A stretch of 64,000 nt of DNA, from positions 434,001-498,000 of the forward strand of contig JACEHZ010000365.1 of assembly GCA_017893485.1 (NCBI GenBank). The letters are read 5' to 3'. Below the pieces are notes generated by a model. It was not told the origin of the DNA. It worked only from the letters and a program-made list of their open reading frames with translations, and ran no database searches. The translations under genes and the position numbers were made by a program. The stretch comes from Hemerocallis citrina. Taxonomy: Eukaryota > Streptophyta > Magnoliopsida > Asparagales > Asphodelaceae. This document shows positions 1 to 10,723 of the stretch, piece after piece; position 1 is the stretch's first letter, and every line of letters begins with the position of its first letter.

Positions 1-509
1 ATAATTCCTTTCAAGTACACAATTTCATCACATGAAATTTTATCATAATCCAAGCTCTTACGATGTCTCAATTCACATTCAAGTTATTTCTTACTCAACA
101 TACAAGGGAATTTCATCACCCGTCACACATTGTTCTCCTCTTTTCAAAAATAAGAATCATAATTTCAAACAATAATTTTAGAGTAAAAAACTTATTTACT
201 AATTCAATTCCCATATCAAAATATAAAAGAACAGTTTTATAACTAACTCTAATTTCTCCTTTATCTTATAAAAAGATAGGATTTTTCTTCATGTTTAAAA
301 GTATTTCAATACTTTAAAAACCCAACCAAAACCAAAAGGTGAAGCTCAAGTTTCGAACCCTAAACCAACCGAGACACAGCAACAGAGCCCAAGCCCAGTC
401 ACGCTGGCCATGAAGTCCATTTGGACTTTGTGTCTAAGTCCTTGCCGAAATGTTCATGAATCACATCTCAGTTTTGGGAATTAATTAAAAGAGTAAAAAT
501 AAATGCAAC

Positions 510-592
510 TATCAAGTTTCGAACCCAAGATTTCTTACAAAGAGTGCTCTGTGTTGCACTGGCTAACCAGATAGTCCATGTGTGATTACTGA
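510..592 (-). repeat. Possible tRNA-derived SINE head
   Basis: On the minus strand a segment reads CTGGTTAGCCAGTGC followed about 35 bases later by GGGTTCGAAACTTG. These resemble the A and B boxes of a tRNA-type internal RNA polymerase III promoter. A second GGGTTCGAAACTTG lies at about 348-361. No body, tail or target duplication was identified, so this could also be chance similarity or part of the surrounding LTR. Confidence 0.25.
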
Positions 593-1361
593 TATCAAAA
601 TATACTATTATGCTTTTGTTCAACTATTCTGTCATTCTATTATTTTTATAACAACTCGATTTCTCCATTTGTTCTAATCTTTTGTTTGACTGAAATTTGT
701 TCATATAATATGAGTTTACTTTTTAACAGTAACTCCTAGATTTATAAATCATATCTTAGAAAAATAAAGCAAACTTTCAAAATTGTTTCTTCTTATTAAT
801 AAACACAAATTGCATTCATTTCTTTTAACCAAGGATATCATATTATTTCTTTTATAACAATCAAATGAGTTCCATAGCATGAAATTTTACTTTACCAAAA
901 ATGTATTTGCTTATCAAAAAGGAAAACTCAAGAATTATTCACATACTCAAAAAAAAATCCCTGCATTCATGTATACTAGTTCATGGCAAAATACTCAATT
1001 GTTTCTTTTCTCACTACCATCTAACATGATGTAAATTAACTTACTAATCATAACATGATTTACTACTATTCTCACCATATCCAATGGAATAGATTGTTCT
1101 AATTTATCATATCAAAATATAATACTCATTTACTAGCATGCATAGTTCTAAAATTAGAAAGCATGAGAACACCCACCTCTTATGAAGATGCAAATAAAGA
1201 AGAAGAGGTTACTTCTAGCTCCTAGCTCCAACTAAGCAATCCTAGCTCCTTCTTCGCTAGCAAGAACTCCTCCAAGCAAAATGTACTCTCTTTCTCTCTT
1301 TCTTTTTCTTTCTTTTGTTTAATTTACATTTTGGTGTGTGAAATGAGAAGAGAAGGGGTTC

Positions 1362-1369
1362 TATTTATA
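1362..1369 (-). promoter_or_regulatory. TATA box of the left LTR
   Basis: TATAAATA on the minus strand inside CTATAAATAG, followed downstream by a C/T-rich leader. It sits about 1.04 kb from the LTR terminus at 2406, so transcription would run toward base 1. Confidence 0.5.
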
Positions 1370-2406
1370 GGACAAGCTTAGGGATCAAAGTGCAAAATTA
1401 CACACCTAATAAATTACTCAATTAACTCTCCATCCCTTCACTTTCTTAACTCCTAAAACCCAACTCTTCCCCTCTCCACCCCTTCAAAACCCAAACTCCC
1501 AACCTCTTTCTCTTCCAAAACCCCCCACTCTAGCTTACCCCTCCATCTACCAAACCGGTCAGCATAGTAAAACTCCACCCCATTTGTACAACATGTATAT
1601 TTGACTATATATATACATATAGATATATATATATTGTACAAAGGACTATAGTATATAGGTATGGTAATGTAGGCACCGTGGAAATGGTCTATTGGCTGTT
1701 TTCAAGCACCGTGGCCCCCCATTCACTACTACACACTATTTCCCAAATGCATATAAATCATCTTATATATACTATCTATTTATATAGTATACCATTATTT
1801 TAGAATGTAAGTAAAATAGTTTAATTAAAATTTATAATGTATCATACACAAATAAAATAAATACACACTCCAAAAATTTATTTTGAAAACGGATATGCTT
1901 AAATACGCGCACCGAAACCCCTGCGTCGCACGTAAAATACCGAAATACGAAAATTGACTTTATGAACGGAAAAATGTTAAAGATAATAAGAATAAAATAT
2001 AAGAAAAATATATTCATTAATTTTATATATTTCACGACGTAATTGTTACGTATGTAGAAAACACATGCATTATACGTACAAAAGTATTTAGATCATAGTG
2101 CGAGAAAATGAATTTCCGTTTTATAAAATGTATTTGAATACATAAAATAAATAATTTAAATATATAGAAAATATTGCACGTAGCGGTGAAAACACATAGT
2201 TGATATGTGCATCAAAAACACGTAAAGAGCACGTAAAAACCAAAGATTGAAATATTATATTTTTGTGAACTCAAAATAGGGTAAAATCAATACGAAAAAT
2301 GCATAAATAGTCAGTAATCAAACTACATAGTGAAAACACATTACAAAATACACGTGCGTAACACACGAGGGCAAAATTGTAATTTCCAATTTTGTGGGGT
2401 GTTACA

Positions 2407-3100
2407 CTACGCTTGTGGGGTGTTTGGTGACTACGGGTGGTGTCATGTCCCATGAAGGAGGCTGAATTGTCCATAGGTTCTACATGATGCGTCGTGTCAT
2501 GACGTGGGATTCCCCTCCAGACTGTCTAGACATGAGCTCGTAACTCATAGAACATCTAAGATACTTATCGTAGTTAGCGTAGTAGTTTAAGTCATAGCGA
2601 AGGATTGAACCCTACAAGATGAAGAATGATTAAGGGCTTGCCCTCAGACCTATGTAGTATGAGATGCATAGAATCTGAACAAGTGCGCATTAGTGTCATG
2701 TAACATACATAACTGCATTAAGGACTAAGTGCACCGCACAACACGACATCAATAGGATAGTCCCCGTAGTTCTGTTTGTGACAAGTTTGTGCTTTCCAAG
2801 TAAGAGAAAATTGATGTATTATATCCTAGCGTCAGCTGAATGAACTGACGTGCCCACAGTTTCTATGCAGCATAAAGTGATTAACAAGACTAAAGTATGC
2901 ATGCTGCTTAAAGAATGATTCAAGTGTTGTACATTTCCATTCTTGTAATATGTTGTAAATTGCTTCCGCTGTAAATATGTAATGTAAATGTAACTCTGAT
3001 GTAACAAAAAATTTTAATTCCTTGTAAAATTGTACGAAGAGAAGTGTAAAGATCCTGTGGAACTTCGAATTCGGTATAATTTGGAATTCGGGGTGTTACA
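2407..3100 (+). mobile_element. 3' part of a large plus-strand LTR
   Basis: The segment ends in GGAATTCGGGGTGTTACA at 3100, matching the 3' terminus type of the complete solo LTRs at 18039-23075 and 54814-59067. It is followed by GGTAC, a candidate 5-bp target duplication whose left partner would lie outside the window. Its 5' part is cut off by the minus-strand LTR ending at 2406. No coding sequence is seen. Confidence 0.45.
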
Positions 3101-3429
3101 GGTACTTTTGGTATCTTTTGATATAGCTAATTATTAATTATTATTCCCTCTATGTGTTTTTATGTTGATTTTATATAATTTGAGAGGGAATGCTTGATTT
3201 GAGAGGGAAGATAGTTGAGAAACACACGGTCAATAAGTAGATAGCGGAGTATATCAAGGAGTTTGAGAAGAGCCGCATCCCAACTTCGGTAATTATTTGA
3301 CTTTTTTTTTCTTTCCTTTAAATTAAATAGAAATGTAGAATTATGTTGGTTGGTTTGTAAGTGTGAATCGGTTGATTTGTAGATTTGTCATCTTTTAATT
3401 ATATTATGATTGAAATAGTTAAGGGGCAT

Positions 3430-3511
3430 CTCTAAAAATTTTAGTTCCATATAATTTTACGACTCTCTCAAAATTATTTTAGTCTGTGCAATTTGCACAG
3501 GGTAAGACTAG
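3430..3511 (+). mobile_element. Helitron 3' terminus
   Basis: A near-palindrome TGTGCAATTTGCACA (3485-3499) is followed 12 bases later by CTAG ending at 3511, and the next base is T. A short hairpin just upstream of a CTRR end followed by T is the diagnostic Helitron 3' terminus. The 5' TC end was not located, so only the terminal region is given; the element probably extends left into 3101-3430. Confidence 0.6.
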
Positions 3512-3785
3512 TCTCTAATATTATAATGGAAGAGTCGGGGTTGTCATCTGTAGGCATTCAACCATCTAATTTCAACCATTCAATTTTAAGTGGGAGTTAT
3601 ATTAACCATTCATTTACTCAACTGTTGTTAGTTACCATAATACCCTCAAAGTTCAAATTTATTTACGACATAAGTTATTTACAAAAGTGTTACTCGTATA
3701 AAATAAAAGTTTGTGCCATTAGGTGTAATTTGTAAAGAGTATGAGATGAGTAAAGGGAGGTCTCAGGTTCGTTTCCAGATTACGT

Positions 3786-3788
<3 letters not shown>
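3512..3788 (+). mobile_element. Helitron 5' terminus and adjacent body
   Basis: Immediately after the CTAG at 3511 the sequence starts TCTCTAATATTATAATGG, a typical plant Helitron 5' end. The same motif on the minus strand starts the small element at 42439-42619. Two Helitrons therefore lie head to tail with no spacer. The body has no recognised gene and runs into the (TA)n tract; its own 3' CTRR end was not identified. Confidence 0.5.

Positions 3789-3880
<92 letters not shown>
3789..3880. repeat. (TA)n microsatellite
   Basis: About 46 uninterrupted TA units. It ends exactly where a minus-strand Helitron 3' end (CTAG) begins, consistent with Helitron preference for AT-rich targets. Confidence 0.95.
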
Positions 3881-3881
<1 letters not shown>

Positions 3882-3930
3882 TAGTTGAAATTTACCGTGC
3901 ACCAAGTGCACGTGACTTGGTGCACATAAA
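3881..3930 (-). mobile_element. Minus-strand Helitron 3' terminus
   Basis: Read on the minus strand, an 11-bp stem with a 7-nt loop (3898-3926; arms GTGCACCAAGT and ACTTGGTGCAC) is followed by CTAG at 3884-3881 and then T of the (TA)n tract. This is the hairpin plus CTRR signature of a Helitron end. The element would extend rightward; its 5' TC end was not found. Confidence 0.55.
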
Positions 3931-5816
3931 TGTTAAATTTTTATCTAAACATACTTGCATTTAGCACACCCATATTCTTCAAACTACAAATTCGACTAAG
4001 TCAATCATCTTAAAAAGAAAACCAGAATTTTAAGTCGACTGACATGCAGTCTGCGACAGCCATCGAAATTTGCAGATTCTCTCAAACTGATGTATGTTCA
4101 AATCTTTAAATACACGTTTGCATATAGTAATAATCTGTAATAGAATAAGTGCAGCTTGGCCAAACCAACTCAGTTCATGCACCAATCAAATCTTTCATAA
4201 ACTTTACAAAAATCCCAATTTTCAAAACCGTAATCGTTCATCTTTGCAAGTTTGTCCAGAAAATATAATTCAACTTTCTCATTATTTTCAAAAAACCTCA
4301 CTCCACTTTAACAGAAAGCTCACATCGTCGAAGTGGGTTTTTTACAACTATACTTGAGTGTGGTTTTTTGCGCAAAAAAAAGTTTGGTGAGGTTTTCGCA
4401 TAAAGAGGATAGTTCAAGGAGATTTTTTCAAATTTAGCCTATTATTAAATTATCTCAGTAAATAATGTCCTATTATACCAAATTTAAGATAAAACATGCT
4501 TCAAATATAACAGGTTTACACCAAGCTTCCAATTCATAATCATAACTCATGCTAGAGACTTTCAATTATCTAACTGATCAATCAATTTAACTGAACCAAT
4601 ACTTGCTATTCAATAATGGAAAAAATCAACTCGAAAGTAGATGGAAGGACATTCCTTGCTATTCTTCATCTATTTAGCTACTTTGTGTTTTGCGTTTAGT
4701 GTTGCTTCTTTTCAAGAGTTAGAAGGATGCAACAGTTTTAGCATCTTCATCTCAGGCGATCTTCATATATGTTTTGTTGCTAATCCCAACCATAACGGCA
4801 TCCTATATGAAGGAAACAACAGGAGACTCCACCTTGAAGATCATATTAACTCCCTTGGATCAACTATTACGGAAAACAAGGTTGCCTCTACCATACTAGA
4901 ATAGGAGCTTATTCTACTTTCTTAGAAATATTCCATGAGAAGACGCGAAACTCACTGAATCCATGACTTGCATCTGAATCTTGGAGGCCCAATTCATAAA
5001 ATAGGAATTCATGTTCTCCATTAAGCTTGCTTTCATTTAATCTAAGCATGTGTGCTAGCCTCTTCATGACCTAATAGTAAGCATCAAATAAAAACCGATA
5101 ATTCCAAATCTGGGACTGGAAGTTCCAATTTTGGTGATTAGGCATCTATTTGATTCCTGTAAAAATAAAATGAAAGACCCATGATACGAAGAAGGGTTGC
5201 TATTATATTCATTATGAGGTCTCATTAACCATAAACAATTACAACAATGAAATAAATAAAATAAAAGAGTAATGAAATATGATAAAGATGAAGAGGACAA
5301 AAGGAGTTCACAAACTTAGCAAATGTAGGTGGTGACCAACGCAACATTACCAACTACAATTTAGTGGCAACTTGCACAGACATTCAATGACAATCAGTGA
5401 GCCAGTAGGCAACAATATCACCGAAGCAGCTCATAATATAATTGGAGATGTATAGAGAATGAAATACTGATATCATCAACATCAAGAGCTAACAAGAGAC
5501 TGAGTTGTTAAAGTACTGCCCCTTTTCATGTGTTTTCTTCCTCCAGGCATGTGAAGTTTTTATTTCATTGCCCAATCCAAAAAAGTCAAATTAATTTCTA
5601 GCAATTCATATTTTATACTTGGTCTGTTGAATTAAGTAGAAACCATTATGTACATATACATCATAAATAAACTCTAAATTGATAGTTATTCATTAGTCTC
5701 CAGAAAAAAAAATGGGCTAGTACCTATTTATCCACTATATTATTAACCAATAGTGACAAAAGACTTGTCAGACCACTGTTAGTAAACTTCGTCCCACAAT
5801 TAGCTTTGATGCTCTG
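3931..5816. other. Unassigned AT-rich DNA
   Basis: Mostly AT-rich DNA without recognisable domains. It may contain the body of the minus-strand Helitron whose 3' end is at 3881. The only open frame worth noting is at 4641-4904. I see no tRNA, no LTR ends and no captured gene that I recognise. Confidence 0.5.
4641..4904 (+). CDS. Hypothetical 87-residue ORF with hydrophobic N-terminus
   Basis: The frame opens with MEGHSLLFFIYLATLCFAF, which resembles a secretory signal peptide (basic and polar start, hydrophobic core over roughly residues 5-22). It then continues for about 65 polar residues with no domain I recognise, and two cysteines at about positions 30 and 44. No TATA box, intron signals or related frame was identified nearby. 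It could be a fragment of a captured secreted-protein exon or simply chance in AT-rich DNA. Confidence 0.15.
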   Translation: MEGHSLLFFIYLATLCFAFSVASFQELEGCNSFSIFISGDLHICFVANPNHNGILYEGNNRRLHLEDHINSLGSTITENKVASTILE

Positions 5817-6491
5817 TCTATATAATAAAACACAAAGAATGTAGCGCCCCGAATTTCTAATATGAGGCTTAGAAAATACGTGGCACTTTCCCAGCGATCC
5901 ACTTCAATGTAACAACATACATAGTCCAAAAACACACATTATTTTATTCCAAACATTAATACAAATATCTTTTCAAATTTGCAGCGGAAATACAAACACT
6001 TTAAATTACAACAAATTCCTTTTACAATACTCTTCTTTACAAAATCACACAAGGCTCTATTATATCACTCATAATTTCTAAAGCTAACCCAAGCATCCAA
6101 GCCTCCAAACTCTAAGCAACCTGCATCATATGAGGCTAGAGTTGAACCCTAACCCCCAAACTACGGGGTCAGGTGTGAGTGATATAAACAACAAACATAA
6201 ATAAACAATAAACATAAATTCTCAAGCAACATGTACTGAACAAAAATACATAAACTGAACATGTAATATGAAACAAGAAACGATAGGCCAGTACATGCGT
6301 GAACCAAGTCGAGAATTAATAACACCGATCAAATATCCATCAATCAATCACTCTCAAAAATGTACAGCTCAACTGTACTGTACAGTCGACTGAATAAGGC
6401 ACCAGTCGACTGATCACTCCCAAACACCTGATTATCAAACATTCTCAATATCACGTTACATGTCCAACGATCAATCACTAATAATGCCATA

Positions 6492-6897
6492 GATCGGATA
6501 TTCGGTGATCAGTCACTAATAGTAACTCCCAACACCGCAGATTCTATCCATCTACAAAGACTAAAGATAACGCAGATCGGATATTCGGTGATTAGTCACT
6601 AACAGTAACTCCCAACACCGCAGATTCTATCCATCTACAAAGACTAAAGATAACACAGATCGGATATTCGGTGATCAGTCACTAATAGTAACTCCCAACA
6701 CCGCAGATTCTATCCATCTACAAAGACTAAAGATAACACAGATTGGATATTCGGTGATCAGTCACTAATAGTAACTCCCAACACCGCAGATTCTATCCAT
6801 CTACAAAGACTAAAGATAACACAGATCGGATATTCGGTGATCAGTCACTAATAGTAACTCCCAACACCGCAGATTCTATCCATCTACAAAGACTAAA
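6492..6897. repeat. 83-bp tandem array, five copies
   Basis: Units begin GATCGGATATTCGGTGAT at 6492, 6575, 6658, 6741 and 6824 (GATTGG in the fourth), an exact 83-bp period. Copies differ by only a few bases, so the expansion looks recent or homogenised. It lies within the U5/R side of the minus-strand LTR. Confidence 0.9.
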
Positions 6898-6939
6898 GAC
6901 TGAAAAGAACATTCAAGTTGTCGAAACTTAGCATCACCA

Positions 6940-7520
6940 GTCGACTTACGAAGTAGTAAGTCGACTGCCCCGAGAACCAATATCCAAGATTCTAACAAGT
7001 ATCATAAGTTGACTTATAAAAACACAAGTAGACTTACCACAACATAAGATGACTTATAAAAATCATAAGTTGACTTACCAACAACATAAGATGACTTATA
7101 AAAATCATAAGTAGACTTATGGAAAACATAAGATGACTTATAAAAATCATAAGTAGACTTATAGAAAACATAAGTCGACTTAAAGGAGACATAAGTCGAC
7201 TTATAAGAACATAAGTCGACTTATAAAAACATAAGTCGACTTACCAGAGAGAAATTCCAGAAATCTTTAAGAAAATATTCTAAGTGTCATAAGTCGACTT
7301 GCAAAGTCATAAGTCGACTTAAAATACAATATAAGTCGACTTAAAAGGTCATAAGTCGACTTACCAGAGAAAAATCTAAGATAACTTTAAAAATAAATTC
7401 TAAGTGTACCAGTCGACTGAAAAGGGTCTAAGTCGACTGTCCAGAGCGGATTTTCAAGAAAAACTAAAGATACAGCAGTAAAGTCGTACCAGTCGACTGA
7501 ATCGTAGACCAGTCGACTGT
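6940..7520. repeat. Dense array of AGTCGACT palindromes
   Basis: More than twenty occurrences of AGTCGACT or one-base variants, mostly inside TAAGTCGACTTA and spaced about 15-30 bp, with A-rich spacers. Variants AGTTGACT, AGTAGACT and AGATGACT appear mainly in the left half, including C-to-T changes at the central CpG. Further copies of the motif lie at about 6386-6414. The field lies downstream of the LTR TATA box in the direction of transcription. Confidence 0.85.
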
Positions 7521-7983
7521 CGGCCTACAGATTTCATAAATTATGTCTGAATACGAAAATCAAGACTGGAGTCTATCTCAATACCAAATCTCTTCCTCAA
7601 CTCCAACCTAATCCGGTTCGTAATCACGAGATCCAGAGATTCATCCATCGAATTTCTTATTTTCATAACTATATTCAAATCTTAACAGGTTTCAAGCAGT
7701 CAAGAATTGTCAATCGAGATCTACTAATCTTTCATGGATTTCACATGCATATTACGAATAACAACCATGGCATCGATTTCATACAAGATGCGAAAACATC
7801 AAACAAAACAGCATGCAATCATACACATAAACAAAACAAGTCCATATCACTCACCTTTAGAATTGCAAAGATCCAATGGAAAGCCTTCTTCTTGCTAGAT
7901 CCAAGAACTTCTTCTTCAATCGCCAAGAGAATAAGAGGTACAATAAAATCTGAGTTGTGCAGCGAATGACGGCTGCAAAGTCC

Positions 7984-7991
7984 CTTATATA
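7984..7991 (-). promoter_or_regulatory. TATA box of solo LTR 5840-8472
   Basis: TATATAAG on the minus strand, about 480 bp from the LTR 5' terminus at 8472. Confidence 0.5.
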
Positions 7992-8580
7992 GGCCAGGAA
8001 TATCATTTTTAGGGTTTAGGAATACATTTGCAAAATAGTCCTTTCAAAACATAATTTTACATATATAGTTCTTATCCTTGGAAATTCAATAAAAATCATT
8101 TAAATTAGGATTTAATAGTAAAATATACTCATTAATCTCAATTGGTACAGTTCAAAACGTCCAGAAAATACATTTTGCATTTCAACCCCTAAAAATGTCA
8201 ATTTTGCAAAAAGGTCCTTCTTTTATCAAAATTTGCAAATAGTACTAATTAATTTCAGAAAAATCTGGAAAAATACTAAATAAATCCCAAATAATAAATA
8301 ATGATTTTTCATAAAGGAATCTTAATTTTTCAAACTTCTCAAAAATCATTTGCACGTGTTTTGCACGTGTACAAAAGATAAATCTTTTAGAAAATATTAA
8401 TTAAATCCTCAAAATTCATTTAAATTCATTTTCAAATAATTAAAATAATATTTGAAAATACGAAGTTCTACAAAGAAAGCTATCAAGTGGCTCACCTTCA
8501 ATCCCCTCAAAATCAAAGACTCGGATCCAACCTCACAAAACACATTTTTTCTCCCAAAATTTCAAACTCCAAAACCAATT

Positions 8581-8879
8581 CCCCCCCCCCCCCCCCCCCA
8601 AAACTAAAAAACTAATTACTTTATTACTATCACTCTATTCTCTCTTCACTTTTTCATATTTCTCTCTTTCTCTCTCTCCATTCTTTCTTTATTTACTTAG
8701 AAATTTAGATTTTAAGATTTCAAGTTTGTAAAATTTTCAAAATTTTTATGCTTTTTTATTGCACATGTTATATTGAAAAATAGCAAATATCTCTTCAACA
8801 GTTAAATTTTTACATTTTCCACCCTTAAAGTTCTAAGAAATTGGATTTTACCCCCCCCCCCCCCCCCCCCCCCCCCCCC
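8581..8879. repeat. Two long poly-C tracts
   Basis: Runs of 19 C (8581-8599) and 29 C (8851-8879) inside Helitron H1, with AT-rich DNA between them. The lengths could be affected by sequencing or assembly. The sister Helitrons lack long C runs at these places. Confidence 0.85.
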
Positions 8880-9068
8880 GCGCCCGCCCCCATTTATAAT
8901 TATTTTTCAACATATACTAATAGAAACATGGACTTTTATTTACTACTAATTATTGTCATACTATTCAAACTTGAGCTACATAATTGTTGTTTTACTATTT
9001 AAAGGGTTTTTCATGTATTGTACCGTTCCGAAGACGTGTCGTAGGCACGTGCCCACGGGCAAATCTAG

Positions 9069-9775
9069 TATACTTATATAACTCAATTCTTGCCCTACAA
9101 TATGTCATATTATTGAGTCCATGAAAAAAATGAAAATCTCATTTTTCACATGCATCTAAAACGAACAAATTGCAACTGATTTTCTTTATCCCTTGCCAGA
9201 AGATAACATATTGGAGGTATCTCTAATATGCAAAGAGGAAACCGCACACTCAGATATACTCATTATAGTAATTTAGGCTAATTCATATGTTAGGTCTCGT
9301 GTATAATGCAACACGGCTAATTCATATGTTAGGTCTCGTGTATAATGCAACAATAACTAAACTGATAATTTGTTAATTTGATTCACAACTATTATGGCAC
9401 AATATAAATTATAGAATACCTGATAATCCTTTTTCTGTCTTCTCTGTTAGAACTACAAGTATATTGAATTCTGTATCCAAATCATGCTCATTAGCTATTG
9501 GCGATAAGATGAACTACATCGGACTCTCTTTGTTCCCATGTCTGTTTCCAAAGCATCAAGCACCGCATAGATGGTACCCGAAATAAGAGGAAAAATAAAA
9601 GCAAGTTATGCACAAGTACAGGTTAATCATTATAGACAAAGGAAAAGTCACCATAGTCAAGAAGTGTAAAGAAAGTTTTACTAAATTTTTATAATAGAAA
9701 ACAGTCTTATTAACGTGAACTGCTATACTGCAGAAACTAAATTTGGATGTTAACTTAAGTCCCATTTCTTGTTCC
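9069..9775. other. Unassigned DNA left of the PEX10 relic
   Basis: AT-rich DNA in which the last PEX10 exons (end of the membrane domain and the RING finger) would be expected, but I could not recognise them. A 39-bp direct repeat lies at 9276-9353. Confidence 0.4.
9276..9353. repeat. 39-bp direct tandem duplication
   Basis: Two adjacent copies beginning GGCTAATTCATATGTTAGG at 9276 and 9315, practically identical. Confidence 0.9.
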
Positions 9776-10723
9776 ATACCTGGGTCATTGATTTAGTGGC
9801 TTCCCAATAAATACATAACGAATTTCTGAGGTACGCTTTGATAAGTGATAATAGAGACCTTCCAATTAAATATCACAATATCAGAAGAAATATAGTGTTT
9901 TCAAAAGAATAACATTTTAACTTCAGAACTTCAAGAGTAGAAACATATTTCTTAGTGTGAAACAAATATACTGCATCACCTTCAAAGTAGAACATAAGGT
10001 TTGTACGGAAAGCCAGCTGCATAATTTCACGAGCAAATGGAAGGACCTGAATCATGTAGAAGAAAAACAACTTAAACAAATAGTAAAATACTTGCAATCA
10101 CCTCACACATAAATCTAAAATAAAATATTAAGAGAAATCATAAATTTTCAACAATTGATAGTTCATGAAAGTCTCTACTACATATTTATAAATAAATTGA
10201 ACTAAATAAAAAAGAAAACAACTGTGCAGGATGCCTTGACATTATAATTTATAAATTATGTAAAAATTCAACAACATGGTTAGAGAAGGTATTAACATTA
10301 CTGAAGGCCACTTCAAAACTGCCCACAACCACAAACCATAGAATCTAGCTCTCAACCTTGACATAGCTGATATATGTGCACTTTTCAAAGAGCTTTTAGC
10401 AGTGAAGGAGGGTTCTGCTTGGTTTCTACGGTGATGGTCACTTTCATGCATCTCAACAAATTGAGAGTCAGTTAACATCATACTCTGAGAATTAATTCAC
10501 GAACTGCCAAATAACTATGCATTAATGAGGCACAGAACATAAAAAAGACGATGCTTATAGGGAAATGCGATATAACCATCGTAGAGAACCAGAGCACATA
10601 AAAGAAACATAGTTGAAACAGGGAAAACCTGATTCTTTCTGCAAGATAAAGGATTGTTGTTTGGTATACAATGAAAATAGCACATCGAGCTAGTGTGGGT
10701 GGAAGCCCATAGGAACTTGCAAC
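9776..10723 (-). pseudogene. PEX10: PEX10 (peroxisome biogenesis factor 10) pseudogene, partial
   Basis: PEX10 is a peroxisomal membrane RING ubiquitin ligase used in matrix-protein import. Four minus-strand exon-like blocks match the middle of plant PEX10, in order and with sensible splice junctions. Block 10723-10629 includes VASSYGLPPTLARC and YLAERI. Block 10482-10302 ends SRLRARFYG...LKWPS. Block 10046-9980 reads VLPFAREIMQLAFRTNLMFY then FEG. Block 9861-9776 reads GLYYHLSKRTSEIRYVF then IGKPLNQ. Donors begin GT (GTTTTC, GTAATG, GTGATG, GTATGG), so introns are kept and this is not a processed copy. A TGA at 9785-9787 follows NQ where PEX10 normally has Arg, the change expected from CGA to TGA. 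The N-terminal exons and the RING finger were not found. I judge it a dead gene relic; a captured fragment inside a transposon is possible. Confidence 0.85.

Larger units (their letters stand above)
1..2406 (-). mobile_element. Large LTR, left end outside window
   Basis: The plus strand ends in GGGGTGTTACA at 2406, so the minus strand begins TGTAACACCCC, the 5' terminus shared by the large solo LTRs in this window. About 1 kb inside is a minus-strand TATA box (TATAAATA, 1362-1369) followed by a pyrimidine-rich leader, the layout expected of an LTR promoter. No coding region is recognisable and the far end lies before base 1. It abuts a plus-strand LTR fragment (2407-3100) without spacer, which suggests insertion into it. 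Assignment as one LTR across the whole span is inference. Confidence 0.45.
5840..8472 (-). mobile_element. Solo LTR (2,633 bp) with AAGAA target duplication
   Basis: The plus strand starts TGTAGCGCCCCG at 5840 and ends GAAGTTCTACA at 8472. AAGAA is present on both sides (5835-5839 and 8473-8477). TG...CA termini plus a 5-bp duplication identify an LTR. Orientation is minus because the TATA box (7984-7991) is near the right end and the GGGGCGCTACA-type 3' terminus is at the left. No second copy or internal domain is attached, so it is solo. It contains an 83-bp tandem array and a dense GTCGAC palindrome field. It interrupts Helitron H1 and is therefore younger than H1. Confidence 0.8.
5817..9068 (+). 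mobile_element. Non-autonomous Helitron H1 (split by a solo LTR)
   Basis: Begins TCTATATAATAAAACAC at 5817 and ends AAATCTAG at 9068, followed by T. Just before the end, ACGTGTCGTAGGCACGT forms an almost perfect hairpin. The same body and ends occur at 50898-51473 (plus) and 32528-33055 (minus), which defines a family about 0.53-0.61 kb long. H1 is enlarged to 3.25 kb only because a solo LTR (5840-8472) sits 23 bp inside its 5' end, flanked by AAGAA duplications. It carries no transposase. Two long C runs (8581-8599 and 8851-8879) lie in the right part. Confidence 0.75.

Noticed and set aside
3713..3964. Frame containing a poly(IY) stretch
   Set aside because: Read-through of the (TA)n microsatellite.
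6492..7520. Regularly spaced repeats considered as a CRISPR-like array
   Set aside because: Tandem 83-bp units without spacers, and palindromes in a plant LTR; no cas genes and a eukaryotic context.
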